Origin: Hyphomicrobiales bacterium | GTDB taxonomy: Bacteria; Pseudomonadota; Alphaproteobacteria; Rhizobiales; Kaistiaceae | Assembly: GCA_024222895.1 (NCBI GenBank) | Contig: JAAEOR010001071.1 | Span: 1-33,089 of the forward strand | Length of the DNA stretch: 33,089 nucleotides | Reading direction: 5' to 3' | In this document: positions 24,900 through 31,950 of the stretch, one piece after another | Position numbering within the stretch: position 1 is the first letter of the stretch | Layout of the letters: the number at the start of each line of letters is the position of its first letter | Program-made: the position numbers and the translations under genes | Notes under the pieces: generated by a model | Databases searched by the model: none | What the model saw: only the letters and a program-made list of their open reading frames with translations | Told to the model about the DNA's origin: nothing

Positions 24900-25647
24900 G
24901 GAAAATCTCCTGGATGGTGCGTTCGTGCTCGATAAACTCCGGTGAGTTCTTGACGTCAAAGTCGCGCGGGAAAGGGAGTTCGATCGGGATCAGCCGATCG
25001 ATCCGCCCCGGACGCGGCGTGATCACAGCGACCCGGGTCGATAACTGGATCGCTTCCTCGATCGAATGGGTCACGAAAACGACAGTCGGCTTCTGCTGCA
25101 TCCACAGGCGTTGCAGATCACTGCGGATCGACTCGCGGGTCATGGCGTCGAGCTTACCAAGCGGCTCGTCGAGCAGCATGATCTTCGGGTCGTGAACCAT
25201 CGCCTGGCAGAACGCCGCCCGCTGCTGCATGCCGCCCGACAACTCATACGGATGCCGGCCGGCGAAGTCCTCCAGATGAACCGACTCCAACAGCATGTCT
25301 ATGCGTTCACGGAAATCGGCGAGCGGCAGGCCGCGCAGCTCGAGCTGAAGTTCGATATTTCCGCGCACGGTCCGCCACGGCACCAGAGTGTTGTCTTGGA
25401 ACATAATGCCGATATCGGTCTGTGGGCCGTTAACGGCGTGGCCTTCCAGTTCTATTTCGCCGCTGCTCGACTCGAGCAGGCCGGCGATCATCAGCATCAA
25501 GGTGGACTTGCCGCAGCCCGACGGGCCGAGAAGGGAGATGAACTCGCCCCGGGCAATGTCGAGGTCGACCGGACCGAACGCGTGTACCGCGCCGCTGCCC
25601 GAACCAAAGGTCTTGGAGACTGTTCTAAGCTCGATCAGGCTGGACAT
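24880..25647 (-). CDS. ABC transporter ATPase, SsuB/TauB/ThiZ-like
   Basis: The 255-residue ATPase begins MSSLIELRTVSKTFGSG at ATG 25647; no clear ribosome site is visible in front of it, so translation may depend on the upstream gene. The frame runs open well above this but that sequence is antisense to the binding-protein gene. Motifs: Walker [10 protein letters not shown] (41-49), MFQDNTLVPW Q-loop, signature LSGGMQQR (136-143), Walker B IMLLDEP (156-162) and H194 in VTHSIEEA. The LVPW and THSIEEA forms are typical of the nitrate/sulfonate/taurine class. It powers the importer with the permease at 24090-24899. Confidence 0.92.
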   Translation of the reverse strand: MSSLIELRTVSKTFGSGSGAVHAFGPVDLDIARGEFISLLGPSGCGKSTLMLMIAGLLESSSGEIELEGHAVNGPQTDIGIMFQDNTLVPWRTVRGNIELQLELRGLPLADFRERIDMLLESVHLEDFAGRHPYELSGGMQQRAAFCQAMVHDPKIMLLDEPLGKLDAMTRESIRSDLQRLWMQQKPTVVFVTHSIEEAIQLSTRVAVITPRPGRIDRLIPIELPFPRDFDVKNSPEFIEHERTIQEIFHGYGVI

Positions 25648-25703
25648 CGCGGCGACGATGTGTCGGTCGCGGCCGGAACCCAGTCCGGCCGCGCACCTCA
25701 GTT

Positions 25704-26705
25704 TCAGTTGACAAAGTCGTTGGTGTAGAAGCTCGCCGGATCTGCATCGGGATCCAGATCGTTGTACTCCTTCATCAAACCAACCATGTCGGCCCAGTCC
25801 GAGTCGACGTTCAAGCCGAGTTTCTTGTCGGCATTGGCGTTGGAGTAGAGGACGCCAAGCGTCACATCGAGCACCGCGCGCGCCTGCGCCTTGCCTTGAT
25901 CCTCGGCCATGGTACCGCCAACGATGTCGGCCATTGCCGCCACGGCGGCGTCCGGATCCTTCTCTGCCGCTGCGTATGCGCCAACGGTGGCGTCGACAAA
26001 ACGCTTCACCAGATCCGGATTCTCGGCGACGGTGTCTTTGTGCGTCGAGATGCAATAGCCGACCTGGTTCACTCCGTAATCGGAATAGGGGAAGGTTACC
26101 GGGTCGTCGCCGCCATTGGCCTTGATTTCGGCGGGCTTGTCGTCGAGACCACCGAGAATGCCAACGGCATCACCCGAGCCCTGCAGATAGCTGGAGACAA
26201 GCGCCCCGTCCGGCACATTGGTGATGCTCACATCATCCGCGCTCAATCCGGCATTGGCGAGAACAATCGGGAAGAACGTGTTGACTCCGGCATTGGCGGT
26301 GGTGAGCAGCGTCTTGCCCTTCAGGTCCTCGATGCGGCTCACGCCTGCATCGGGACGCACGATGATTGCCTCGGTCCCCATGGCGTCGATCACGGCGACC
26401 GACACCAGCGGCGCACCCTGTGAGGCCAGAGCCACCATCGCCCCGCAGGAGCCATAGGCAAAGTCGCTGTCACCATTGGCCACGAGCCGATGGGCGGAAC
26501 TCGAGCCGTTGCCGGAGCGAATGTCGAGATCGATCCCGGCGTCCTCGTAAGTACCGCTGTCCTTGCCGAGCGCGAAGCCGGCATGAGACCCATAGTACAT
26601 CCAGTTCAACCTCAGGCGAACGTCGTCCTCGGCCAGCGCGCCACCGGCTGTCGTCACAACGGCGACGACTGCGGCTCCTGCCAACATGTGCTTCAGGTAT
26701 GACAT
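25704..26705 (-). CDS. ABC transporter substrate-binding protein, NMT1/THI5-like
   Basis: The 333-residue protein has a Sec signal peptide (about 1-25, cleavage after ALA) and a mature start VRLRLNWMYYGSHAGFALGKD that is the classic NMT1/THI5/SsuA pattern (L-N-W-x-x-x-x-H-A-G-x-x-x-A). A YGSCGAMV segment (84-91) and TTANAGVNTF (135-144) line the usual ligand cleft. Known family ligands include thiamine pyrimidine precursors, sulfonates, taurine, riboflavin and some aromatic compounds; acid sugars would be unusual. GGAGG 10 bases upstream of the ATG is a strong ribosome site. The gene follows the DapA/KdgD-like gene by 141 bases and leads the importer set. Confidence 0.88.
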   Translation of the reverse strand: MSYLKHMLAGAAVVAVVTTAGGALAEDDVRLRLNWMYYGSHAGFALGKDSGTYEDAGIDLDIRSGNGSSSAHRLVANGDSDFAYGSCGAMVALASQGAPLVSVAVIDAMGTEAIIVRPDAGVSRIEDLKGKTLLTTANAGVNTFFPIVLANAGLSADDVSITNVPDGALVSSYLQGSGDAVGILGGLDDKPAEIKANGGDDPVTFPYSDYGVNQVGYCISTHKDTVAENPDLVKRFVDATVGAYAAAEKDPDAAVAAMADIVGGTMAEDQGKAQARAVLDVTLGVLYSNANADKKLGLNVDSDWADMVGLMKEYNDLDPDADPASFYTNDFVN

Positions 26706-26846
26706 TGCGTTCCTTCCTCCTTATTTGACCGGCTTTGCCCGGCTCCTCAGTTGCGCCCGAAACAGTGTCCGCCCGGGCATTACGACAGCGATGTTTCGAG
26801 ATCGGCCGCACGTGCGCCCAATGTCACGATCCGCCGCCGGTTTCCA

Positions 26847-27830
26847 TCACTTGGCCCCCGCGCCGGCATCGGCAACGGCAACGCGCGGCGCACCAATTGC
26901 CCGCAGCATGGCAAGCGTTCTGGTTCGATAGAGATCGCGAACGTCGCGAGTCGGCGGCCGGCAGCGACTGCTCGGCAAGCCAACCAGCTCCATGCAGAGC
27001 TTGTCGAGGTAGCCGTCGCCGCTGGTGTAATTCTGCTCGATATCGACCCACAGCTTGTAAAACGGCATCGCCTCTTCAACGAGCGTACGGGCGACCTCGG
27101 CGTAGTTGGCGGCACTGATCTGGTCTACCAGACGAATGCCCCATTCCGGCCAGAAGTTGCAGTTGTGAACCTCGAACGCCCGCGCACCGAGCGCCGGCAT
27201 GGCGCTGAAGGCGAAGAACAGGTTGTTGTCGATGATCGTGAACCGATCCGAGAAATGAGAGGTCATGTCCTCGAACTCCATCGCGTCGGTCCGCGGCGTC
27301 GCCCATTTGAGACCGACTACGCTGGGGATTCCTGCCAGGCGTTCCGCCATGGCAAACGACAGGTTCGAACTGGTCCAGAATGTGTTGTAGACAATGATGC
27401 CGATGTCCGGCTCGGCCTCCGCCGCGGCCCTAACGAACTCCTCGAAGTCGCCCTCGGTATGAGAGAAATAGTAGGGACAGGACACCTGGATGTACTGGAC
27501 ACCGATCCGCTTTGCCACCTGCGCGAGTCGCCGGAGTTCATAGGTGCTGGTCGTCTGGGCACCCATGGCAACCGGCGCGCGTCCGCCGACTTCGTCCACG
27601 ACGATCGACGCGACCTCGACCCGCTCATCGAAGGTCATGGTGGAGAAGTCTCCGGCGGCGCCGGCAGCCAGAAATGTCGCGTAATCGCCACTCAGACCCG
27701 CGTCGATCAGGAAGCGCACGTGAGTCCGCAAAGCCGGCTCGTTGACGGGCAGGCCGGGCTCATCGCGAAACGGTGTGGGGATCGTGACGTAGCATCCCTC
27801 AAGCTCGGTTCTCAGCCTTTCAGAATCCAA
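26847..27830 (-). CDS. Dihydrodipicolinate synthase/KDG-dehydratase/aldolase family protein (DapA-like)
   Basis: This 327-residue TIM-barrel protein has the Schiff-base lysine K175 in VVGLKWATP and the catalytic tyrosine Y148 in IIVYNTFWTSS. The usual GTTGE loop is replaced by GAAGDF (57-62). Family members are class I lyases: DapA, N-acetylneuraminate lyase, 2-keto-3-deoxygluconate aldolase, and 5-keto-4-deoxyglucarate dehydratase (KdgD). With an enolase-superfamily dehydratase and aldehyde dehydrogenase in the same operon, a KdgD-like or aldolase role on a 2-keto-3-deoxy acid is inferred. Another reading is a hydroxyproline-type pyrroline carboxylate deaminase. GAGGTGA eight bases before the ATG supports the start. 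It is the first gene of the operon and is divergent from the GlxA-type regulator. Confidence 0.85.
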   Translation of the reverse strand: MDSERLRTELEGCYVTIPTPFRDEPGLPVNEPALRTHVRFLIDAGLSGDYATFLAAGAAGDFSTMTFDERVEVASIVVDEVGGRAPVAMGAQTTSTYELRRLAQVAKRIGVQYIQVSCPYYFSHTEGDFEEFVRAAAEAEPDIGIIVYNTFWTSSNLSFAMAERLAGIPSVVGLKWATPRTDAMEFEDMTSHFSDRFTIIDNNLFFAFSAMPALGARAFEVHNCNFWPEWGIRLVDQISAANYAEVARTLVEEAMPFYKLWVDIEQNYTSGDGYLDKLCMELVGLPSSRCRPPTRDVRDLYRTRTLAMLRAIGAPRVAVADAGAGAK

Positions 27831-27944
27831 CGGTTCACCTCATTCGATCCGGCACACACCGAGCGTCGCCCGCCGCACGTGCAGCGGAGCCGAGCCGCAA
27901 AAAACGGGACCGACTGTCCTGATTGTTTCCCTCGCCGACCGATC

Positions 27945-27956
27945 CTGATCGATCAG
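27945..27956. promoter_or_regulatory. Candidate operator palindrome in the divergent intergenic region
   Basis: CTGATCGATCAG is a perfect 12-bp palindrome, 115 bases upstream of the DapA-like gene and about 95 bases upstream of the divergent AraC-type regulator. A second dyad, CCCGGC (27960-27965) and GCCGGG (27974-27979), lies next to it. The rest of 27831-28050 holds no gene. Binding by the neighbouring regulator is only inferred; AraC-type sites are more often direct repeats. Confidence 0.35.
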
Positions 27957-28050
27957 CGTCCCGGCATTGTCGCGCCGGGCAGGCCGTAGGAATTGACCTG
28001 GCTTGCCATATTATTTACCCGGCTGGCCAGATGTCGTTAGAATGCCCACG

Positions 28051-29085
28051 ATGAACGCTCCCGATCCGACGTCCGCCCAATGTCCTCGGTTCAACTTCCT
28101 GCTCGAGCCGGAATTTCCGTTGAACGCGTTGATCCTGGCCAGTGACGCGCTGCGGATCGCCAATCAGAACTCCGGGCGACATCTTTTCGACTGGTCCTTC
28201 GTGTCGCTCGATGGCGAGCCGGTGCGGGCCAGCAACGGTATGTGGTTCAGCGTCGACTGCGCCATCGACGCAATGCCGCCGGCCGACGTGTTTCTGTTGT
28301 TCGAGGGCAATCTGCCGACCCAGCACACATCCCGGAAGCTCCTCGGCCATCTTCGTACGGCGGCGCGGTTCGGCGGGTTGATCGGCGGGGTGGACACGGG
28401 CGCCTTCGCGCTGGCGCAGGCCGGAATCGTGGCCACGGAGGACGACCCGGAGCTGGCCCTCCATTGGGAAGCCGTGCCGACGTTTCAGGAACGGTTTCCG
28501 CAAGCCGTGCTGAAGGATCAGATTTACCTCATCAACCGCAACCGCGCCCACTGCGCAGGAGGGGTTGCCACCCTCGACATGACCCTGGATCTCATTGCCC
28601 GCTTCAGCGGTCAGGCCCTGGCCAACGAGATCGCGAACGCCCTCGTCCACTCCCGCCGCGATCCTGAAACCCGCCAGCGCGGCGATGGTTTGTCGGACGT
28701 CGAGGTCAATTCCCTGCCGCTGCGCCTGGTTCGCCTGATGGAGCAGAACCTGGACTTCCCGCTATCCCTTGCGATGCTTGCCGACGAACTCGGTGTCTCC
28801 CAGCGCACTCTGTCCAGGGTCTGCAAGCGGGCGCTTGGCCAATCGCCGATGCGGCTCTATCTCCACATCCGTCTACAGGCCGCCCGCAACTTCCTCTTCT
28901 ACGAGGAGTTCACCATCAAGACCGTAGCGGTGGCCTGCGGCTTTTCTTATCCGGCGGTTTTCTCTCGGGTGTTCAAGCAGCAGTTCGGCCAGACACCGCG
29001 CGAATTTCGCGACAAATTGCGCGAAAACCAGAACCTGGCCGTCCGGCCGGAGATCCAGCGGCTGATCACGCGGCCAAACGCCTGA
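28051..29085 (+). CDS. GlxA/GbdR-type AraC-family transcriptional regulator
   Basis: From ATG 28051 the protein is 344 residues; ATG 28042 or TTG 28003 are possible and none has a good ribosome site. The N-terminal DJ-1/PfpI-like (class I glutamine amidotransferase-like) domain covers about 10-185, with GGVDTGAFALAQAG (112-125), HWEAVPTFQERFP (138-150) and CAGGVATLDMTLDLI (168-182). The C-terminal AraC domain (about 228-325) has two helix-turn-helix units (LADELGVSQRTLSR and VAVACGFSYPAVFSRVFKQQFG). Relatives such as GbdR, CdhR and ArgR sense glycine betaine, carnitine or arginine metabolites and usually activate neighbouring catabolic genes. The divergent position suggests that the DapA-like/NMT1 operon is a target. 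Confidence 0.9.
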   Translation: MNAPDPTSAQCPRFNFLLEPEFPLNALILASDALRIANQNSGRHLFDWSFVSLDGEPVRASNGMWFSVDCAIDAMPPADVFLLFEGNLPTQHTSRKLLGHLRTAARFGGLIGGVDTGAFALAQAGIVATEDDPELALHWEAVPTFQERFPQAVLKDQIYLINRNRAHCAGGVATLDMTLDLIARFSGQALANEIANALVHSRRDPETRQRGDGLSDVEVNSLPLRLVRLMEQNLDFPLSLAMLADELGVSQRTLSRVCKRALGQSPMRLYLHIRLQAARNFLFYEEFTIKTVAVACGFSYPAVFSRVFKQQFGQTPREFRDKLRENQNLAVRPEIQRLITRPNA

Positions 29086-29277
29086 TCGCCGGACACCATC
29101 TTCCGTTGCGACAACGCGGTGCGCATCACGGAACCGGTGTCGACTTCACGATGATAGGATGTGATCCGGGATCGCGATGCGAGGAAGCGCCATCTCGGGG
29201 ACACACTGATTTGGTGTTACTTGCGTCGAAAACACGCCAACCTACGTATCAGATTGTGCAAACAGACGCCCCCGACA

Positions 29278-29419
29278 TGCGTGCTTCGAGGGCCGCTCTG
29301 CGCCCACCTCAGCATGAGGCCGTTGTCGATGGACCTTGAGCAAGAGATGCCAACTCACGAGAACACCTACCTCCTCATCCTGAGGAAGCTCGGGCAGAGC
29401 CCGAGCCTCGAAGGACGCA
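29278..29419. repeat. Alphaproteobacterial-style intergenic inverted repeat
   Basis: The left arm (29278-29319) begins TGCGTGCTTCGAGG and ends CAGCATGAGG. The right arm (29373-29419) begins CCTCATCCTGAGG and ends CCTCGAAGGACGCA. Reverse-complemented, they match over most of 42-47 bases, with CTCTGC in both. The motifs CTTCGAGG and CCTCATCCTGAGG are familiar from short repeats scattered through Rhizobiales-type genomes. It lies in the 404-base gap (29086-29489) between the regulator and the convergent isomerase-like gene; no gene is visible in that gap. It could form a long RNA hairpin and act as a bidirectional terminator. Confidence 0.65.
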
Positions 29420-29489
29420 CTGAACCAGGCGCCGCACCCCTCAGAGACCCGGGATACGATACTACCTAAAGGCGGAGCGCCCTATAGAT

Positions 29490-30404
29490 CTAGACGCCGT
29501 TGGCGCGGAGCTTGCCATCGATGAACGTCTTCGCCCTCGGGATATCCGCTTCCTCAAGATGCTCGATGATCATCGGGATGTTCGGGTGCTTCCTGGCGAG
29601 CAGCTGGAAATAGAGGTCGTAGTTCAACTCGCCGAGTCCCGGGGCAGGCAGCTCGATCTCTCCGACCCCACGGAAGGTGTGGCTCTCCAGCGCATCATCG
29701 TCACCGATGTCGGCGTGCTTTTCCGACTTGTCCTCGCCGGACCGCTTCACGTCCTTGGCATGGGCGATCTTGACCTTGTCGGAGAGTGTGTCGAACACCT
29801 GGTGCAGGATCTTGTCCATGTCGTCGATGTTGTGGGTCTCGAAGTAGTTGGTCGGATCCATCAACAGGCCCAGCCCGGGATGGTCGACCTGAGCAAACAT
29901 CTTCACCGTCTCCTCGACCGAGCCGACGACGTTGTTCACATAGGTCTCAAGCAGGAACATCGAGCCGTGGTCATACGCGGTCTGGGCCAGGTCTGCGATG
30001 ATCGCCCGGCACTCCTCAAAACCCTCTTCGGTCTTGTTCTTGGGATGGTGAACCCATTCGCTCTCGGTGTCGAACGTACCGGTTTCCGAGATCACATAGC
30101 GCGATCCAAACTCTCGGGCGTTACGGATTATCTCCTTGAGGTACGAAACACGCTCTTCACGGCCGGCCTTGTCGGGGTGGACAATATTCGTGTAGCCGGA
30201 AACGGCGCAGATCGGCAGATCGTGATCGCGAAATGTGTCGCGAACCTGCTTTGCCTTGTCCTTGGTGATCTGACCGGCGGAAAGATCGACATCCTTGAAA
30301 TGGAGGTCGAGCTGGACGGTGTTGAACCCGAGCCCCCGGATCTTCTGGGCGGTCTCTTCGAGACCATAAGGGAAGTATCCGGTGAAAATGCCCGCTTGCA
30401 TCAT
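29490..30404 (-). CDS. Sugar phosphate isomerase/epimerase-like TIM-barrel protein
   Basis: The 304-residue protein belongs to the xylose isomerase-like TIM-barrel family (AP endonuclease 2 superfamily). Likely metal ligands are E153 (LLETYVNN), D183 (LLMDPTNYF), H215 (IAHAKD) and E281 (MIIEHLEE). Members include 2-keto-myo-inositol dehydratase (IolE), hydroxypyruvate isomerase, tagatose/psicose epimerase and 3-dehydroshikimate dehydratase-like proteins, so the reaction is open. It follows the Gfo/Idh/MocA gene by 30 bases on the same strand, a pairing common in polyol and inositol catabolism. Two consecutive ATGs begin the frame; AAGGAGA about seven bases upstream serves them. Confidence 0.87.
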   Translation of the reverse strand: MMQAGIFTGYFPYGLEETAQKIRGLGFNTVQLDLHFKDVDLSAGQITKDKAKQVRDTFRDHDLPICAVSGYTNIVHPDKAGREERVSYLKEIIRNAREFGSRYVISETGTFDTESEWVHHPKNKTEEGFEECRAIIADLAQTAYDHGSMFLLETYVNNVVGSVEETVKMFAQVDHPGLGLLMDPTNYFETHNIDDMDKILHQVFDTLSDKVKIAHAKDVKRSGEDKSEKHADIGDDDALESHTFRGVGEIELPAPGLGELNYDLYFQLLARKHPNIPMIIEHLEEADIPRAKTFIDGKLRANGV

Positions 30405-30434
30405 GGTGCTGTCTCCTTGATCGGCCTTTGCGGC

Positions 30435-31523
30435 TCAGGTTGGAATTTCGGAAAGTCTGACCGGCCGGTTTTCGGCCATGGATCGGTAGCCCGCCTCGAT
30501 CAGCGCGACGGTCTTGACATTATCTGCAACCGTGAGCGCCGGAGGCTCACCGGTTTTCACCGCGTGCTGCAGCTGTTCCATCACCCCGACGAAGGCGTGC
30601 GGAAACCACATCGTCTCCCAGGTCGGGGTCACCCATTTGCCACCGGTCGCCTTGGTGGATGCATAGCTCAGCGTCGAGGCTGCGCCGGTCGGCCAGCCGA
30701 TCGTGCCCTTGGCCACACCGTCGGTCCCGTCGACCCGCCAGTTGATGTGTTGGTCGTCGTCATAGTCCTCCTCACGCGGGCCCGACCACACGTCCTCAAG
30801 CGACACCGCCAGGACACCGGAGGGGAAGCGGAGGGTCGACACGGTGATCCCGTCGCCATGCTCGAAGGTCGTTCGCGGATCGGTCCGAGAAGCCGTGTAG
30901 ATCTCTTCTGGATCGCCAAACAGAAAGCGGAGGACATCCAGGTGGTGAACGCTCATATTGGCCAGCGTCAGCCGATCGTATTCGGCCAGGAATGTCTGCC
31001 AGTGTGGGATAGCGTGCATGTCGATCTGGGCGAAGACGATGTCTCCGAGGTCGCCGCGGTCGAGTAACTGCTTCAGAACCCGCATCGACTGGTCGTAGCG
31101 CATGTTCTGGTTGACCGAGAGAACCTTGCCCGCCGCGGCCGCCGCGTCACGCAGCGCCACTGCTTCGCCGAGGGTAAGGGAGAGCGGTTTCTGTGCCAGG
31201 ATCCCCTTGATGTGCGGCTGCTTGAGTGCCGCATAGATCAGGTCCGGTTGCTGGTCCGGCGGATAGGCGATGTCGAGGATTTCGATCGCCGGATCGCCGA
31301 TCAGCGCCTCAGGCGTGTCATGAACCTTTGAAATGCCCCAGCGCTCAGCAACCGCCGCGGCGTTGGCCTTTGTTCGCGAGGCAATCGCTGCGACCGGAAA
31401 GGCTGCCTCCTTGTACGCAGCGAGATGACATTCGGCCATGATCATGCCGGCGCCGATGCAGCCGATCTTAAAATCTCTGGTTCGGACCTCGGGGTCGGGC
31501 GCGAAACCCAGACTGTCAGCCAT
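30435..31523 (-). CDS. Gfo/Idh/MocA-family oxidoreductase
   Basis: This 362-residue protein starts at ATG 31523 with GAGGAGG seven bases upstream. It has an N-terminal Rossmann fold with GCIGAGMI (21-28), the catalytic Lys motif AQKPLS (K112), the VNQNMRYDQ stretch (137-145) and an NMSVHHLDVLRFLFG helix with the family's conserved His. Such enzymes oxidise or reduce sugars and cyclitols (inositol 2-dehydrogenase, glucose-fructose oxidoreductase) with NAD(P). It is co-transcribed with the isomerase-like gene. Together they could process a sugar or inositol derivative. The substrate is not evident, and the first about 16 residues look like an unstructured extension. Confidence 0.88.
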   Translation of the reverse strand: MADSLGFAPDPEVRTRDFKIGCIGAGMIMAECHLAAYKEAAFPVAAIASRTKANAAAVAERWGISKVHDTPEALIGDPAIEILDIAYPPDQQPDLIYAALKQPHIKGILAQKPLSLTLGEAVALRDAAAAAGKVLSVNQNMRYDQSMRVLKQLLDRGDLGDIVFAQIDMHAIPHWQTFLAEYDRLTLANMSVHHLDVLRFLFGDPEEIYTASRTDPRTTFEHGDGITVSTLRFPSGVLAVSLEDVWSGPREEDYDDDQHINWRVDGTDGVAKGTIGWPTGAASTLSYASTKATGGKWVTPTWETMWFPHAFVGVMEQLQHAVKTGEPPALTVADNVKTVALIEAGYRSMAENRPVRLSEIPT

Positions 31524-31713
31524 TCGGTTCCTCCTCGCTCATTGTACCTTTTTAGATATTCTCGCTCACCTCAGCGGGCATAGCCACGCCGGTTTCTCAC
31601 ATCGCAAGCTTACCCGTTCTGACGCGATTCTCAGACCGATAGCTTCACCGACGCCGATAGCGGTCTGGGGCAGCCGATCTGTCGCTATGATCCTCTCCTT
31701 GCGCTGACAATCT

Positions 31714-31755
31714 TTTTCCATCAATTATCTGATCGATTTTCCATCAAAGTGTCAA
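31714..31755 (-). promoter_or_regulatory. Promoter-like region with direct repeats upstream of the Gfo/Idh gene
   Basis: TTTTCCATCAA occurs at 31714-31724 and again at 31737-31747, a period of 23 bases (about two helical turns). On the minus strand TTGACA (31755-31750) is followed by GATAAT (31729-31724), but the 20-base spacer is too long for a standard sigma70 promoter. This AT-rich block lies about 190 bases upstream of the Gfo/Idh start. Function inferred from position. Confidence 0.35.
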
Positions 31756-31791
31756 TGAGCGGCGCCCAACAAATAAACGAACCCCTCGTTT

Positions 31792-31950
31792 TTACCGGAG
31801 TTTGGCCTTGGTCGATCCGCGCAGGAACGAATGATGGTTTTTGATGAAATTCTTGATCCGGGACGCGGTTGACCGTCGGTGTGCCGAGTTGTGTTCCGCA
31901 TCGATGATGAAAGCGAGAGCGACAATCGCGAGGCGGAGTGGCCCGGATCG
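31792..31950 (-). other. In-frame open stretch after the amber stop of the DUF4915-like gene
   Basis: After the TAG at 31951-31953 the same minus-strand frame stays open for 52 codons to a TAA at 31794-31792. It encodes a short hydrophobic run (LAIVALAFII) then a basic tail (SRIKNFIKNHH, then STKAKLR). No start codon is in front of it. It may be chance, a sign that the gene was once longer, or a readthrough extension. Confidence 0.25.

Noticed and set aside
26751-27989. A 412-codon open frame on the plus strand
   Set aside because: Antisense to the DapA-like gene, which has the Schiff-base lysine and tyrosine in place.
29559-31067. A 502-codon open frame on the plus strand
   Set aside because: It is antisense to the isomerase-like and Gfo/Idh genes, and shows Arg/Gly/Val-rich shadow composition.
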